A DNA stretch of 64,000 nt from Amoeboaphelidium occidentale (taxonomy: Eukaryota > Aphelidiomycota > Aphelidea). The DNA lies in assembly GCA_023515795.1 (NCBI GenBank), contig JALGPX010000055.1, positions 1 through 64,000 of the forward strand, written 5' to 3'. Position numbers and translations under genes: made by a program. Below, in pieces: positions 27,336 to 38,202 of the stretch. The notes beneath the pieces are model-generated. The model did not search any database. It had not been told where the DNA came from and saw nothing but the letters and a program-made list of their open reading frames with translations. Position 1 is the first letter of the stretch. Each line of letters starts with the position of its first letter.

Positions 27336-29588
27336 TCAGCAAATGTAGTGCTTCAAGCGACTGTGTATTACTATGGACAATTTTACTGAAAGAGGAAACG
27401 ATCGATATAGACTTAACCACATGTTGTTAAGTTCTTCGCTATCTTGAATCAGTTTAACGTCCTGTTTTACGGTCGGTGTCATGATATTCTCCAAGGCTTC
27501 TTGAATATGTTCAGGTTTCTGTAAATTTAACTCATTTTCTCCAATAGAGAGCTTTCTTGTTACTAAATCAAAGAGTTCTCGGAAGATATCGGGCATCTGA
27601 ACACGAAATAATGCTGGTCTTACTTCTTTTAACTGATCGAATATTTTCTTTTCTACAGAGTACATGTCTGCATTAATTGATATCAACTCATCTTCATCGA
27701 ATAATAACTCGTAAGTCCAAGGAACAGGATTGTGGCGAAATGGGTCTGTTCGTACTTCAAGCCAATTCCAAACAATACCACAAGAAAACTTATCAAGGAG
27801 CGTCAGAGCAAATTTATGAGCTCTATCCACAGCTTCCATTGATTTTGCTTTAATCTCGTTATCTCTTATGGTGAACGTGTATGAAGCAACCGTCCCGCCC
27901 TCTGTCAACAGTTCTTCAAACAATTCTTCAGCAGTGAAATGTGTTTGATTATCAAATGCGAATGATACTCCCGTCAAGTATAAATCTGATTTCAACAGAG
28001 TCTTTACAAACTTATCGATACATCCAGAATTGAGGTAAGCCATTTGGGCGAAATTGTTGTCATGCCCTGATAATGTGTCTCCAAGGGTTTCGGAGAATTC
28101 AATCAATTCATTGGCTAAAGCATCATGGAAATCTCGCCAGTTATTGTCTTCAATACATTGTAATGCAAGCTCTACTGATTCTGCATCATTTAAGGCAGAG
28201 TTGCTGTTTATCAACACTCTCAAATAGAACCTCGAAGCTCTTGTTGTTGATTTTTCCATGGAAAATGCTTCCGGAGTGTCGGTATTTAAACTTGAACTTT
28301 TCAGCCAATTCAGAGTCTCTTGTGTTCTGTATCCCTCATAAATGTCAGTTTCAGCAAGTTTTGCCGCAGCCAAATCCCAGCGCCCTTTTGCAAGCAGCAT
28401 TCTTATGGATTTTAAGAAATCGCCCCTCGAAGCAACTGCAATCAATGATGGCACAAGCGCTTGAACATCACTATTTAGATCTTTCAGTAATTGTTTATCT
28501 CTTTCCTCTTTGGATGGAATCGGTTTGTTCTGTATTAGATCTGCCCATCTTAAGAGTGCAAAAGCCAAAGAATTCCAACCACAGGCAGATAAAGCTGCAA
28601 CAGGAACTCCAGAACATTTAACTTGTTGTAAAACTGTGTAATATTTATCGTCTGTTGGCTGTGTTTGATATTTTCCAATTAAATTCAAACGCAAAACATC
28701 TCCTACAACAAGCGTGGGCGGGAAAGAAAAAGTTTGCCAGCTGTTAACATTGTGAACACCATATGCCTTTGAAGTGTAATGGTACTTGACTGATTTATCG
28801 TTTTCTTTAGAACTATTATAAAATCCAACAGAAAATGATATTTGCTTCGGTGCAAAAGTTGGCATGCCCCTCAAGTATAGTGCCTTGTACGGCATCATCG
28901 TAATGTGCGTTATCAAATTAACCCCAGGTCGCAGTTTGTAGATTAAATGCTCATTCTCAGCAGGCGTTTCAGAGCCAGTAGAACTCCAAAAGGACTCGGA
29001 ATCCTTCAGCGTCTCCCTTATAGTCTGCATGGGACTATCAAAAGAGCTCTGATCTAAAGCTTCGTGAAGCAACTCAAAGTCATCAACATTAAAATGCCTG
29101 CTCATAGCGAGCGTCTGCGCATACAACTTCTTTGTATCAGAACAGAAGTCCAACAATGCGTCATGCAAAGCGTTATGTTCCACAGATCCTGTATCGTAGC
29201 CCCTCGCTAAAATCTGGTTTCCGTCTCCATACTCAACAACAGCCTTCACTGGGCGGAATACTTGGATTGTGCTCGACAGATGTACAAAGCGATCAAACTT
29301 GCGCTCTTGATAGAATGCTGGTTCTTCTTGCTCTTCTTCTCCGGAGAGGCTGGAAAGCGCTCTTGAAAATATTGTGTGGCTGTCTGCCTCCCGTTTAGTA
29401 AATGTCTTGTTGAGGTAAACGTATTTCCATAAACTGTTTCGATGTTCGATTATGGAGCTCCAAAGTTTGCATACTCTTTCCAGTTTAACCAATTCATTGA
29501 CTGACACCGTTGAGCCGTCTGGCGAAGTTATCACGTAACGGAATATGTCCGCTAATATTTCGTTTGGCAGCGAGTTGATCACAATCAT
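27336..29588 (-). CDS. F-box protein of unknown class
   Basis: 750 residues from the ATG at 29588. The N-terminal F-box is clear: INSLPNEILADIFRYVI followed by LERVCKLWSSIIEHRNSLWK (residues 4-55). The remainder is unfamiliar. A segment around residues 225-340 is beta-rich (LRPGVNLITHI to VKCSGVPV), and the C-terminal half is mostly helical without repeats I recognise. It would serve as an SCF ubiquitin-ligase substrate adaptor if it binds Skp1. The start was chosen because no ATG lies further upstream in frame. It begins 35 bp after the stop of the MscS gene on the same strand. Confidence 0.78.
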   Translation of the reverse strand: MIVINSLPNEILADIFRYVITSPDGSTVSVNELVKLERVCKLWSSIIEHRNSLWKYVYLNKTFTKREADSHTIFSRALSSLSGEEEQEEPAFYQERKFDRFVHLSSTIQVFRPVKAVVEYGDGNQILARGYDTGSVEHNALHDALLDFCSDTKKLYAQTLAMSRHFNVDDFELLHEALDQSSFDSPMQTIRETLKDSESFWSSTGSETPAENEHLIYKLRPGVNLITHITMMPYKALYLRGMPTFAPKQISFSVGFYNSSKENDKSVKYHYTSKAYGVHNVNSWQTFSFPPTLVVGDVLRLNLIGKYQTQPTDDKYYTVLQQVKCSGVPVAALSACGWNSLAFALLRWADLIQNKPIPSKEERDKQLLKDLNSDVQALVPSLIAVASRGDFLKSIRMLLAKGRWDLAAAKLAETDIYEGYRTQETLNWLKSSSLNTDTPEAFSMEKSTTRASRFYLRVLINSNSALNDAESVELALQCIEDNNWRDFHDALANELIEFSETLGDTLSGHDNNFAQMAYLNSGCIDKFVKTLLKSDLYLTGVSFAFDNQTHFTAEELFEELLTEGGTVASYTFTIRDNEIKAKSMEAVDRAHKFALTLLDKFSCGIVWNWLEVRTDPFRHNPVPWTYELLFDEDELISINADMYSVEKKIFDQLKEVRPALFRVQMPDIFRELFDLVTRKLSIGENELNLQKPEHIQEALENIMTPTVKQDVKLIQDSEELNNMWLSLYRSFPLSVKLSIVIHSRLKHYIC

Positions 29589-29623
29589 CGTTTGAATTAA
29601 GAAAAGCACAACCGTCTATTCAT

Positions 29624-32600
29624 TTAATTTCCACTCTTTGGGTCTGCGTTCTTTCTCATGCGAGCTTTGCGTTCATTAACAGCCAGAGCATTTGCTTCAC
29701 GCTCTTTAAGTTCAGCTAAGCTTTGCTCATCAATAAAAGAAGCGACAGGATCATATGGAGTGTTTTCGCGGAATAAACCGTCATTGTATCTCATACCATC
29801 AATATCAGCCATTGTTTTCTGTGCAATTGGTGATTTTGCTGCATTCAATGTGTCATATTCATAAACATGTTCAGCAGCTGGTGGATTTAGACCGTAACCT
29901 GCAGACTTCGATAGAAACAAACCTCCTGAAGGGGCATGTATCACTGTTTTAGTAGCGGAAAGATTAGGAGAAGGATCACCTCTTGGCTGACTTTGAACAT
30001 CACTTGTTTGAGGTAAATCAAACACTGTATTTTCTCCTGGCTGATATGAACCAGTTACATCCCATCCATATGTATCACTAATAACTCTTTGAGCAGGCAA
30101 CTCGTATTCAATACCAAGATTTTCACAAGCCTTCTTAATAAACAATATCAAACGGCCTCTTCTTTCACGATAACGCTTCATATTCTGAAAGTTTGATCTA
30201 TGAGTGACCCAAATTCTTATGTTCATCCTGTTGCTGTTTTCCAAATCTTGATACTCGACTTCAAACTTTGGATGATAATGATATGTGTGCTTTGACATGA
30301 AAGATGCAAGTTTAGATTCAAACATCTTCAATTGACGCTTCTTTGTATAAAAGGAAACTTGCATTTTGATCAAGTCAATTTGGTCCGGTGATCTTCTCAA
30401 ATTCAGTATAGGCTTTGATGATAACTCTGAATTAGAAAAGTAAACAATAGAATTGTCATAACGTCTCAACTCACTTGTCAACAATCCGACCTTTGCGACG
30501 GTGTACACGACTTTATCAATTACCACACGATCTCCAATATCAAAAGGATGTCTTCCAAAGATGAAAATTATACTCTCCAGCAAGGCTTTAGCAGAGCTAC
30601 CAACAGCGAAAGCCACAGCCAGCAGGAAAGATGATAATGTAGTTAAGACTTGCTGTGCATTGTAACCAAAGATAATGAAATAGAACACAAACAGAATCAT
30701 AGCACAAGTTCCAGAAATAGCGCTGTCAAGTCTGTCAACTGAAGATTCTCCATCGTACAAAGCAGTCTTCAAAGCTCTTCTTTCTCTTGCAATAGACAAC
30801 AATGTTGTAAAAATATCCGTTTCCTTGATAACACCATTCCAGTTTCCTACGAACAAACTGAAACCAACAGCAGCCATTTCAGGGTTCATGAACTGAACAA
30901 AGTTCTCCGCAGACACTGTATCGCCATTTGGATTCAAGCGAAGCCAAATTGCATGAGCAAGGAGACGAGAAGCTTTTGCGTTACTCATATCAAGATGCTC
31001 TTCACCATGTTCATAAGTGATTGTTGGTAGATCTTCTTTGAATTGTTCTTTTTCATGCATTCTCATAATGCATCTCTTGTAAAGACCCTTAGTATACAGC
31101 AATTCTGTGCTTTTGATAAACTCGACAAAAACTGCGAGCTTATGATTTGATATCGGTTCTCTATCCAACAATTCACTTTCTTGTACTTGGATCGCATCAA
31201 ACACAGAATCATCATTCAAATCAAAGTCAAACCATCCTGCAATACCTTGCTTACCATCTTCTTGCTCATCATAAGATGGATTTTGTTTTCTTTTATCCTT
31301 TACTACTTTCATAGTCGGATTTTGCTGTTTAGTGATAATCGACAACCTATCTCCGCCAGATTTCAGTTTCAAGTAGTTCTTCAATGTTTTTGCCAAAGAT
31401 TCAACAGCATGCTTCTTCGGCTTTCTGTTGAGTAAACAATTTAAAACGTATTCCTCGAGAAGAGACTTTTTGATACGCCTGTAAAATGCTGCTCTTTGAA
31501 ATCCAATCGCCATGTATCGCACTGCTAAACCTTTAACCAGGAAAGTAATCGCTGTGACAACTGCACAAGTAATTAAAGGATCCAAGTAATTGTTGGCCTG
31601 CGTCAGAAACTTAGAATCTTGGAGAACGCCAACTTGTAGAAGCAACTTATATGTGATAATCACAAAGACCGTAGTCAGAGACCATAGCATTGGGCTTCTT
31701 AACTTACTAACATAGAAAACAAAGTGCTTGCCAAGAACTGGGGTATTAGTTACAGCAATTATAGCCAACATAACCGCCATGTCAGACAAGAAAGCACCAA
31801 TAATGGCGACTGAGATTAAAGCACAAGCAAACAGTATCTCGCCATAGTAACTGATCCTAAAGTAATAGCACATGATACCAGGTACAAGGAATAAACTGAG
31901 AAACATCATGGTCTTCATGAATTTCCATAGCCAACGCGCTATAAATTCCCACTTGGTTTCATTCGGTTGTTCTCTTGGTCTTGCTGCATTTGCGGCTGTT
32001 TCTTCTGCTTTCGCTTCGTCCAATATTGACAACGAGTCATCGCGATCATCATCTTCAGAGTCCCACTCCATCATTTCTTGAATGGTTCTCTGATTCTTAC
32101 CTGTCATCGTTGGTGGTCTTGTGTGATGCATTGTCGGAACAGTTTTCATTTGGCTCAACAATCTTCTTCCATCTTCTGATCTCATAGAGAAATTGCTCAT
32201 TTCGATGTAATTAGATGGAGAAACGCCACCAAGTTGTGTTTTAATGTCTAATTTTGCGTTTGCAGGCGGAGGTGGAGGCGGTACTTCTAAGTTCTCCGTT
32301 GCATCATCATACTCTCCGTCTGAACTATCACCATCAGAGTCGGAACTATTATTACTGTCTCCATCCATTTTTATATGCACATCTCCAGTTTCAGAATTCT
32401 TGAAGGAGCGTGGGAGCTTAGCAGCTGTTTTACGCCGTAACAATGAAACATCAGGCCGTTCCGGTCTTTCGGGTGCTTCAGCGTGACTATATTCTGACAT
32501 TCTTGAGGGAGCCTGTGAATGGAATCTTCTGTGCCTTCCTCTGCGATTCATGCTGAGATTCTTGAAATCATGCTCAAAATCATCATTAATTGGCGATTGA

Positions 32601-32848
32601 ACATTACGCCTCAGGTCCAAATCGATGGTTTCAACCACAGCCTTGTGTAAAGGCGCGTTTTCTTCAACATTACGCCTTGAAACAGACTTTGTTCTTTGAA
32701 TTTGCTTTTCTTCTGGCGCGGCAATTGTAAAGGATCTTTGTCGTGACCCAGCCAGTGCAGTTTTGCTTCGTTTATGCGTGATAGTACGCCTGGGCTGCAT
32801 TGGCATCTCAATATCAGATGCATCTGAGTTATCTGAAGAGAATGTCAT
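29624..32848 (-). CDS. MscS-family mechanosensitive ion channel (Msy1/Msy2-like)
   Basis: 1074 residues from the ATG at 32848. A long, charged N terminus (about 270 residues, with a poly-Pro patch) precedes several transmembrane helices. The diagnostic pore and beta-domain segment is at about residues 690-800: LAVAFAVGSSAKALLESIIF, then HPFDIGDRVVI and TSELRRYDNSIVYFSNSEL. A cytosolic region between helices contains sequence resembling a degenerate EF-hand (LNPNGDTVSAENF). Fission yeast Msy1 and Msy2 are ER channels limiting Ca2+ entry during osmotic swelling. A similar role is inferred. No intron is needed. The N and C termini are low complexity. Confidence 0.92.
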   Translation of the reverse strand: MTFSSDNSDASDIEMPMQPRRTITHKRSKTALAGSRQRSFTIAAPEEKQIQRTKSVSRRNVEENAPLHKAVVETIDLDLRRNVQSPINDDFEHDFKNLSMNRRGRHRRFHSQAPSRMSEYSHAEAPERPERPDVSLLRRKTAAKLPRSFKNSETGDVHIKMDGDSNNSSDSDGDSSDGEYDDATENLEVPPPPPPANAKLDIKTQLGGVSPSNYIEMSNFSMRSEDGRRLLSQMKTVPTMHHTRPPTMTGKNQRTIQEMMEWDSEDDDRDDSLSILDEAKAEETAANAARPREQPNETKWEFIARWLWKFMKTMMFLSLFLVPGIMCYYFRISYYGEILFACALISVAIIGAFLSDMAVMLAIIAVTNTPVLGKHFVFYVSKLRSPMLWSLTTVFVIITYKLLLQVGVLQDSKFLTQANNYLDPLITCAVVTAITFLVKGLAVRYMAIGFQRAAFYRRIKKSLLEEYVLNCLLNRKPKKHAVESLAKTLKNYLKLKSGGDRLSIITKQQNPTMKVVKDKRKQNPSYDEQEDGKQGIAGWFDFDLNDDSVFDAIQVQESELLDREPISNHKLAVFVEFIKSTELLYTKGLYKRCIMRMHEKEQFKEDLPTITYEHGEEHLDMSNAKASRLLAHAIWLRLNPNGDTVSAENFVQFMNPEMAAVGFSLFVGNWNGVIKETDIFTTLLSIARERRALKTALYDGESSVDRLDSAISGTCAMILFVFYFIIFGYNAQQVLTTLSSFLLAVAFAVGSSAKALLESIIFIFGRHPFDIGDRVVIDKVVYTVAKVGLLTSELRRYDNSIVYFSNSELSSKPILNLRRSPDQIDLIKMQVSFYTKKRQLKMFESKLASFMSKHTYHYHPKFEVEYQDLENSNRMNIRIWVTHRSNFQNMKRYRERRGRLILFIKKACENLGIEYELPAQRVISDTYGWDVTGSYQPGENTVFDLPQTSDVQSQPRGDPSPNLSATKTVIHAPSGGLFLSKSAGYGLNPPAAEHVYEYDTLNAAKSPIAQKTMADIDGMRYNDGLFRENTPYDPVASFIDEQSLAELKEREANALAVNERKARMRKNADPKSGN

Positions 32849-33077
32849 GTTGTTCGACTGTGATAACGTTGAAGAAATAAGAAATGTGAGAGTGTTGAAA
32901 CCATGCAACTTGATTCGCCAAGAGTGAACACAAGGAATCCAGCTTTTCTTTTACAGCGGATATTAAAAAATTCAATGAAAAAAATTAACGTCGCATTCAT
33001 GTAAGAGACCTGCTTTATAAATATCGACGAGCTCTTTATTAAAATAGACCATTTCCGAGTTATACCTAGATTTTAGA

Positions 33078-33977
33078 TCAAGCACTGAAGGCTAACTCAA
33101 GGAATTGCTCGTAATTCATATTAGCCCATCCATTCCTTTGTGTATCGTATTTCTGGAAGCCTTCGGTTAATGTCTTGAAACTTACACAGCATCGAATGAA
33201 GTCAGGAAAGGTGATCGCATTGGAATTGTTTACATCGTATTTCTTGACAACCATTAAGCAAAGTTTATCACTGACATTGTAACCAAATTGTTTCAATGCG
33301 TTGCGCATTTCATTAGCATCAATTGTACCGGAACCATCCTTATCAAACTTTGCAAAGGTACCCTTCCAGTCGTTAATGTATTTGATAAGACATTTGAAGG
33401 CTTCAAAGTCGATATAACCTCTGTTTTGAGTATCAAAAGTTGTAAGCATCAATTTAACTGTCTGCGCATTAAATGGGGGCGTGTACTGAGACAAAGCGAG
33501 TTGAAGTTCATGAAATTCCAGCTTGCCTGTCCTGTTCGAATCAGCCATATTGAACCATTGTAAAGTCGGATCTCCAGGTGCTTGGGCAGGAGGTTGTACA
33601 GGAGCAGTGCTTCCATAAGGGCTAGTCTGAGCAGGATAACTGCCATAAGGCTGTTGTGGTTGCTGTGCAGGAGGATAAGCAGGTGGTGCTTGACCTGGAG
33701 CAGCTGTTAGAGGCGGTTGACCGTAAGGGGCTGCAGAAGGAGGAGGAGGGCCAGAGGGATTATAAGGTGCTTGTCCGTACGGAGGCTGATTGTATGAACC
33801 ATATGGACCTGGTTGTTGCTGAGGTGGCGGTGCTTGTTGCGGAGGAGGAGCTTGTCCATAAGGCGCTTGTTGAAGATGAGGAGGAACTCCATAAGGTGAT
33901 GCTCCACCATAAGGACTCTGATTTGCAGTTGGCTGCGGTGGGCGATTATTCTGTTGACCTTGCTGGTATGGGTACAT
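33078..33977 (-). CDS. PEF1: Penta-EF-hand calcium-binding protein (peflin/ALG-2 like)
   Basis: 299 residues. The first 130 are Pro/Tyr/Gly/Gln-rich with repeated PYG-type units, as in peflin and yeast Pef1. Five EF-hand units follow. The canonical loops are DSNRTGKLEFHE (EF1) and DKDGSGTIDANE (EF3). EF2 (DTQNRGYIDFEA) and EF4 (DVNNSNAITFPD) are recognisable but weaker, and the last (DTQRNGWANMNYEQF) is the dimerisation hand. In yeast Pef1 acts in bud-site polarity and stress; ALG-2/peflin pairs act at ER exit sites. The gene starts 42 bp after the stop of its neighbour on the same strand. Confidence 0.9.
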   Translation of the reverse strand: MYPYQQGQQNNRPPQPTANQSPYGGASPYGVPPHLQQAPYGQAPPPQQAPPPQQQPGPYGSYNQPPYGQAPYNPSGPPPPSAAPYGQPPLTAAPGQAPPAYPPAQQPQQPYGSYPAQTSPYGSTAPVQPPAQAPGDPTLQWFNMADSNRTGKLEFHELQLALSQYTPPFNAQTVKLMLTTFDTQNRGYIDFEAFKCLIKYINDWKGTFAKFDKDGSGTIDANEMRNALKQFGYNVSDKLCLMVVKKYDVNNSNAITFPDFIRCCVSFKTLTEGFQKYDTQRNGWANMNYEQFLELAFSA

Positions 33978-34019
33978 GATAACAATGTCACTGATCAGAA
34001 AAATTTAAGCCAAAGGAAT

Positions 34020-35321
34020 CTATTTACAAGCCAAAAACATCATAACATATCGAGCAACAACATTTGAATATTGAAAAGCCGCCCAGCGGTCTTTAATCGA
34101 CACGTTAGTACTTCCTTTAGGATTGCACACACGAGATGATTTCCTTCGAACATTCAATTGCATTTGTGTGATCATTCGGTGCCAATAGTCTTCGTAATCA
34201 GTAATCTTACAGTTTCCCTTTTGAAATACTCTTGCCCTCTTTATCTCATCAGGTTGTATTGTCCATGAGGCAAATCGTTCCATGTTCAAACCGAACTTTG
34301 TTACCTCCGTTTCAGCTAGCGTTTCTTTTGCGGTAACATCGCCAGGCCATGCAGAAAAAGAATCGAGTAAAGGTATTTCCAAATCGAATAGTACAATTTC
34401 TGTATCTGCATAATAGTGAAACTTCGCGGAGAATAATTGAAACAGTGTGGCTACAATCGCTATCTCTAAGAATTCGCTCGTGGAGACGATGTAGTCTCTT
34501 GCAGGGTCTGAGCAGTAAGCAATGTGGCGATTAATTACATCAGCGAGCTTCAGCTCTGTCGTTTCGTGGATATTATCTTCATTCGACAATAGTTCGTCCT
34601 TGTTTGAACGAGGCTTCAGAATTTCTTGTAATGCGTGGCTGTGTATCCCAACTTCTAAAACACGAGGAATGTCTTGATGCTTCAGTATCATTGCACGATA
34701 AGCCTTTCTTGTTCCCAACGATTTCGAAAATTCCTGTCTCAATTCCCAAACATCGACGCTGTCCCTGAGTAAATCCATATCATAATTCTTTCGAAGATAA
34801 AGCAAGAATTCATCGATATGTATCACCAGCCCAGGATCTATAAGTAATTGTAGGAAAATTGGATGTAATTTCGATAATTCCCCGTAAGCTTTAACGCCTA
34901 TTGATCCAAAGCGCTTGCGCACACTTTCTTCCAGTTGTTTCTTGTTTGTAGGTAGATATTGCAACGCGAGATATTTCAGGATATCAACTCTTGAAGGTTT
35001 CCTTTGAAAGAATTCTTGCCATTCAAGATCAAAGCTATTAGAATCAATGTGCACTTGAGTTTCCCTTTGGATCCCATCATTAACAGCCAGCAAGCTTTCC
35101 GGAACAGGTACCAAATGTTCATTTAGCCGTCTTCTGTGGTCTATCTGCTTTCTGACAAAATCTACACGTGATGCTTCGCGAATTATCGAGTTCTTAGGAA
35201 CTGTACAACGCCTGCTCCAACTGTTACAGCGAGACATAGTAGAAAGAGCGCCATATACAGGTGATATGGTATTTAGAGAAATAGTTAGTAAAGTAGCAAA
35301 GATTTTCAGAGACAGTCTCAT
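34020..35321 (-). CDS. Hypothetical secreted protein, no recognised family
   Basis: 433 residues. A hydrophobic signal sequence is present (MRLSLKIFATLLTISLNTI, cleavage likely near VYGA). The mature part is mostly helical and charged, with no transmembrane segment or repeat that I can identify. Segments such as DLEWQEFFQRKPSRVDILKY and IHIDEFLLYLRKNYDMDLLR are distinctive but unmatched to a known family. Very few Cys residues are present. It could be a secretory-pathway lumenal protein or an extracellular protein. Lineage restriction is likely but unproven. Confidence 0.6.
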   Translation of the reverse strand: MRLSLKIFATLLTISLNTISPVYGALSTMSRCNSWSRRCTVPKNSIIREASRVDFVRKQIDHRRRLNEHLVPVPESLLAVNDGIQRETQVHIDSNSFDLEWQEFFQRKPSRVDILKYLALQYLPTNKKQLEESVRKRFGSIGVKAYGELSKLHPIFLQLLIDPGLVIHIDEFLLYLRKNYDMDLLRDSVDVWELRQEFSKSLGTRKAYRAMILKHQDIPRVLEVGIHSHALQEILKPRSNKDELLSNEDNIHETTELKLADVINRHIAYCSDPARDYIVSTSEFLEIAIVATLFQLFSAKFHYYADTEIVLFDLEIPLLDSFSAWPGDVTAKETLAETEVTKFGLNMERFASWTIQPDEIKRARVFQKGNCKITDYEDYWHRMITQMQLNVRRKSSRVCNPKGSTNVSIKDRWAAFQYSNVVARYVMMFLACK

Positions 35322-35888
35322 GGGTAAATTCTGTGATCAAAAAGATACAAAGGGTTTCTAGGGGAACTTGATCGCTTAGCCCCTTATATATTGCGACCTT
35401 CTCTTCGAAACTTGGGATCTTGTTGTTTCGTACTAAAGATCATCTTGTTGGTAGTGAAACAACAGCTGCAGTGCTTGTCCTAACTTCGAAACACTTGATC
35501 CCTAGGTGCTGATTGAAATCATAACATCAGATACTTCGATATACCATCATGGCACAAATTCCGATAGTTTTTCTTTGAAATTTTCTGTTCAGTTGCCGTC
35601 GGAAGTCGTTTTGGGTTTGCTGGAAAATACGTCACGTGGCGCCTTCTGTTGTTCGCCAACGATTGGGCTGAAATCGTTTCTTCATTAGAGTCAACACACA
35701 ACTTCAACACACTAAAGCGTTAGCCCTCCCCTATCCCTTTCCTTTGTCTGTTCTTTGATATCAGAGAAGGATCTTTCCACCTATTACAGCACACTCAATA
35801 TCATCCTCTATATCAATCAAATCATTACCACACTGTGTTTTGATCAACACTCCCTATACAAAGCAAGCAACAAGAAGATTTAGAGCAA
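35322..35888. promoter_or_regulatory. Divergent promoter with CRE/E-box element (RNF10-like gene)
   Basis: 567 bp without a convincing gene. TACGTCACGTGGC at about 35629-35640 combines a bZIP-type ACGTCA core with the E-box CACGTG at 35633-35638. Short frames of about 60 codons exist on both strands but have no ATG-based support. No repeats were seen. Confidence 0.4.
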
Positions 35889-37988
35889 ATGGATACTTCT
35901 GGTAGATATCAAAATCAACAGACTTCAGCTGGATCACAAGTATCAGGTTTAGGTCAAGCGACAAGAGCCAAATCAAGAAAGGGTCAACAAGCAAATCACT
36001 TACTTCAGTTTACGTTACCTCCTCGTCCTAAGCCACAACCTACTCGACGATATCAGAGCAACACATCATCTTATACACCGTACAACAAGGAGAGATTTGT
36101 TCATGCCAACTTTAGATTTGTGATATCTTGCCAGCAGGACATTTACTCTTTGGACCCAGATGCTGTTGTGCCTTGGCAGCACGTTGAGCAAGTTATCATG
36201 CCTACTAGATTGTCGACTGAACATCAGTGTCCAATTTGTCTTTATCCTCCTGTTGCTGCTCAAATGGGTCGTTGTGGTCACGTGTTGTGTTATGGTTGTG
36301 CATTACATTACCTCTCCATGTCTGAGAAGCCAATGAGATCTTGTCCCTTGTGCAGCGAAAGAATCTCTATTGGTGACTTGCGAAGTGTCTTGTTTTGGTC
36401 TGTGAAGGATTACATGGCGAAATCTGATCAGAACGGTCATGCTGTGCCTTCTACTTCCACTGAGCGTGCTGGTTCGGATTACATGGTGATGAAGCTTATG
36501 CAAAGATCTAATCAGTCTCTCACCACTTTACCTCGTTATGCGTTTCAGAATTTTACTAAAACCTTGCCCTCTATGAAATCCTTGCCAGTTGTTCATGGCT
36601 CTTCTACTGAAGATATGATGCTGTTCACATTTGCAAAGATCATGTTGGCTTCTCCAGAGTATATTCTTAACGAGATTATTACAAAGGAGATGGTGATTTT
36701 GAGTTCAAATATCGAAGAAGCGAAACGAAGCGGAGACTCAGAAGAAATATCATACCTTGAGATGGCCATGGAAAGAGTAAAAGCCAGGGAAAAGGCATTG
36801 TATTCAAAAAGTCCAAAGTTGAAGGCAGTTTCTCCTATTCCTTTTGGGAAAACTCAAAAGAAGGAAGCTCAAAGTGTGCCAAATGAAGATATTCTTTTGG
36901 ATGACTTCCAGTTGGTACCGGCAATTGTTGGCGAAGATCCATTTTCTGATATTACACATGATGAGACTTCTTCTAGTGCAATTTCCGAAGAAAGCAGCTC
37001 AGAAGATGAAAAGAAGCCTGATGCTTTAGTTTGTCAAGTGGCTACCGAAGAGGAATTGAAGGTTGTTGGATCTGATTTGAAGCTGTTATCTTCTTCACCA
37101 ATAACGCCATTTGACGGTATGTACTATTTCTATCAGTCTGCCGATGGCCAACCTATTTATTTACATCCTTTGGACGTGAAGATTTTAAAGTCTGAATACT
37201 CTTCCTATTCAAACTTTCCTGATGAGATTTGTGTCAAAGTTTCTACAATTACAGATTCTATCTTGACGGAAGATCTCAGAAAACGTTACAAGTATTTGTG
37301 TCATTTGCCATTATCCATAGAATTGTCGTTTGTTGAAATCGACTGGGGTTTATCTCAGAATGGAAAACATGTTGCAACAAAGAATAATGTTTGCAGAAAA
37401 TCCGTTACTTTGTCTAATGCTGTATCACCGTTGGGATCTCCGTCCTTGTTTACTGGTAAAGCAGGCCAAGAGAAGTTTGAGTCACAGCCACTTATTAGCG
37501 AGGCATCCATTAGACAATGGCAATCTGAAATCAAATTCAGAATGAGTAAGCATGTAAAGAAGGCGAAAAAAGAAGAAAGAGAAGCAAGAAAGAGTAAATC
37601 TAAAGGCGGTCTCGTGTCTGAGAACACATCATCAACTTTGCCAATTGCAATTCCATCATTCCGAGAAAGTTCGCAAGAAGATGTATTCAACTTTGAAGAT
37701 GAAAATTTATGGCCAAAAACTCCTGTTACTACTCAGACGTTGCCGAGTACTTTGAATGCAGGCGGATCATCAGCGTCCAAAGTATTGTCTACGAGTCCTG
37801 GAACAACTGAAATGGATATCACCGGCCAGAGCCCAATGTCTTTTGCTGCTGTATTAAGATCAAAAGAACCCATCAGTCTGACGCAACAAATACAAGCTGC
37901 TAAAGCAGAGTCTGAAGTTTCAGTTGGCCCAAAGAGAAAAGGCAAGAGAAAACCAGTTGTTGTTTTGATGTCCAGTGGAGGTCGCTAG
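35889..37988 (+). CDS. MAG2: RING finger protein RNF10/Mag2-like E3 ligase
   Basis: 699 residues. The segment RFVHANFRFVISCQQDIY (residues 70-87) followed by DAVVPWQHVEQVI is characteristic of RNF10. A C3HC4 RING lies at residues 114-155 (CPICLYPP to CPLC). The middle and C terminus hold the RNF10-like YYFYQSADGQPIYLHPLDVK segment, a Lys-rich coiled stretch (KKAKKEEREARKSKS), and an MSFAAVLRS motif near the end. RNF10 and yeast Mag2 ubiquitinate 40S proteins uS3 and uS5 on stalled initiation complexes. That function is inferred from homology. It is intronless. Confidence 0.93.
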   Translation: MDTSGRYQNQQTSAGSQVSGLGQATRAKSRKGQQANHLLQFTLPPRPKPQPTRRYQSNTSSYTPYNKERFVHANFRFVISCQQDIYSLDPDAVVPWQHVEQVIMPTRLSTEHQCPICLYPPVAAQMGRCGHVLCYGCALHYLSMSEKPMRSCPLCSERISIGDLRSVLFWSVKDYMAKSDQNGHAVPSTSTERAGSDYMVMKLMQRSNQSLTTLPRYAFQNFTKTLPSMKSLPVVHGSSTEDMMLFTFAKIMLASPEYILNEIITKEMVILSSNIEEAKRSGDSEEISYLEMAMERVKAREKALYSKSPKLKAVSPIPFGKTQKKEAQSVPNEDILLDDFQLVPAIVGEDPFSDITHDETSSSAISEESSSEDEKKPDALVCQVATEEELKVVGSDLKLLSSSPITPFDGMYYFYQSADGQPIYLHPLDVKILKSEYSSYSNFPDEICVKVSTITDSILTEDLRKRYKYLCHLPLSIELSFVEIDWGLSQNGKHVATKNNVCRKSVTLSNAVSPLGSPSLFTGKAGQEKFESQPLISEASIRQWQSEIKFRMSKHVKKAKKEEREARKSKSKGGLVSENTSSTLPIAIPSFRESSQEDVFNFEDENLWPKTPVTTQTLPSTLNAGGSSASKVLSTSPGTTEMDITGQSPMSFAAVLRSKEPISLTQQIQAAKAESEVSVGPKRKGKRKPVVVLMSSGGR

Positions 37989-38202
37989 TCTTTACAGTCT
38001 ATCTTGTTTGTTTTTTATAGAATACGAGACTAAATATATTCCTTTGTGGTTGACTTCTGTTCGTCGTATTTTCTCGATCCTTCGATTCCAATCAAGCGAA
38101 CCTTATTGATTTTTCGCGGGATTTCGGTCGCATTCGCTAGCTGCAACATAAAAGCGCGATTCTGGCCCAACAAAATTTTATTCAAAGTAAACAAGAAATA
38201 CA

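Noticed and set aside
38030-38202. Heat-shock element in the Hsp20 promoter
   Set aside because: Only scattered TTC and GAA triplets at irregular spacing were found, not a proper alternating array.
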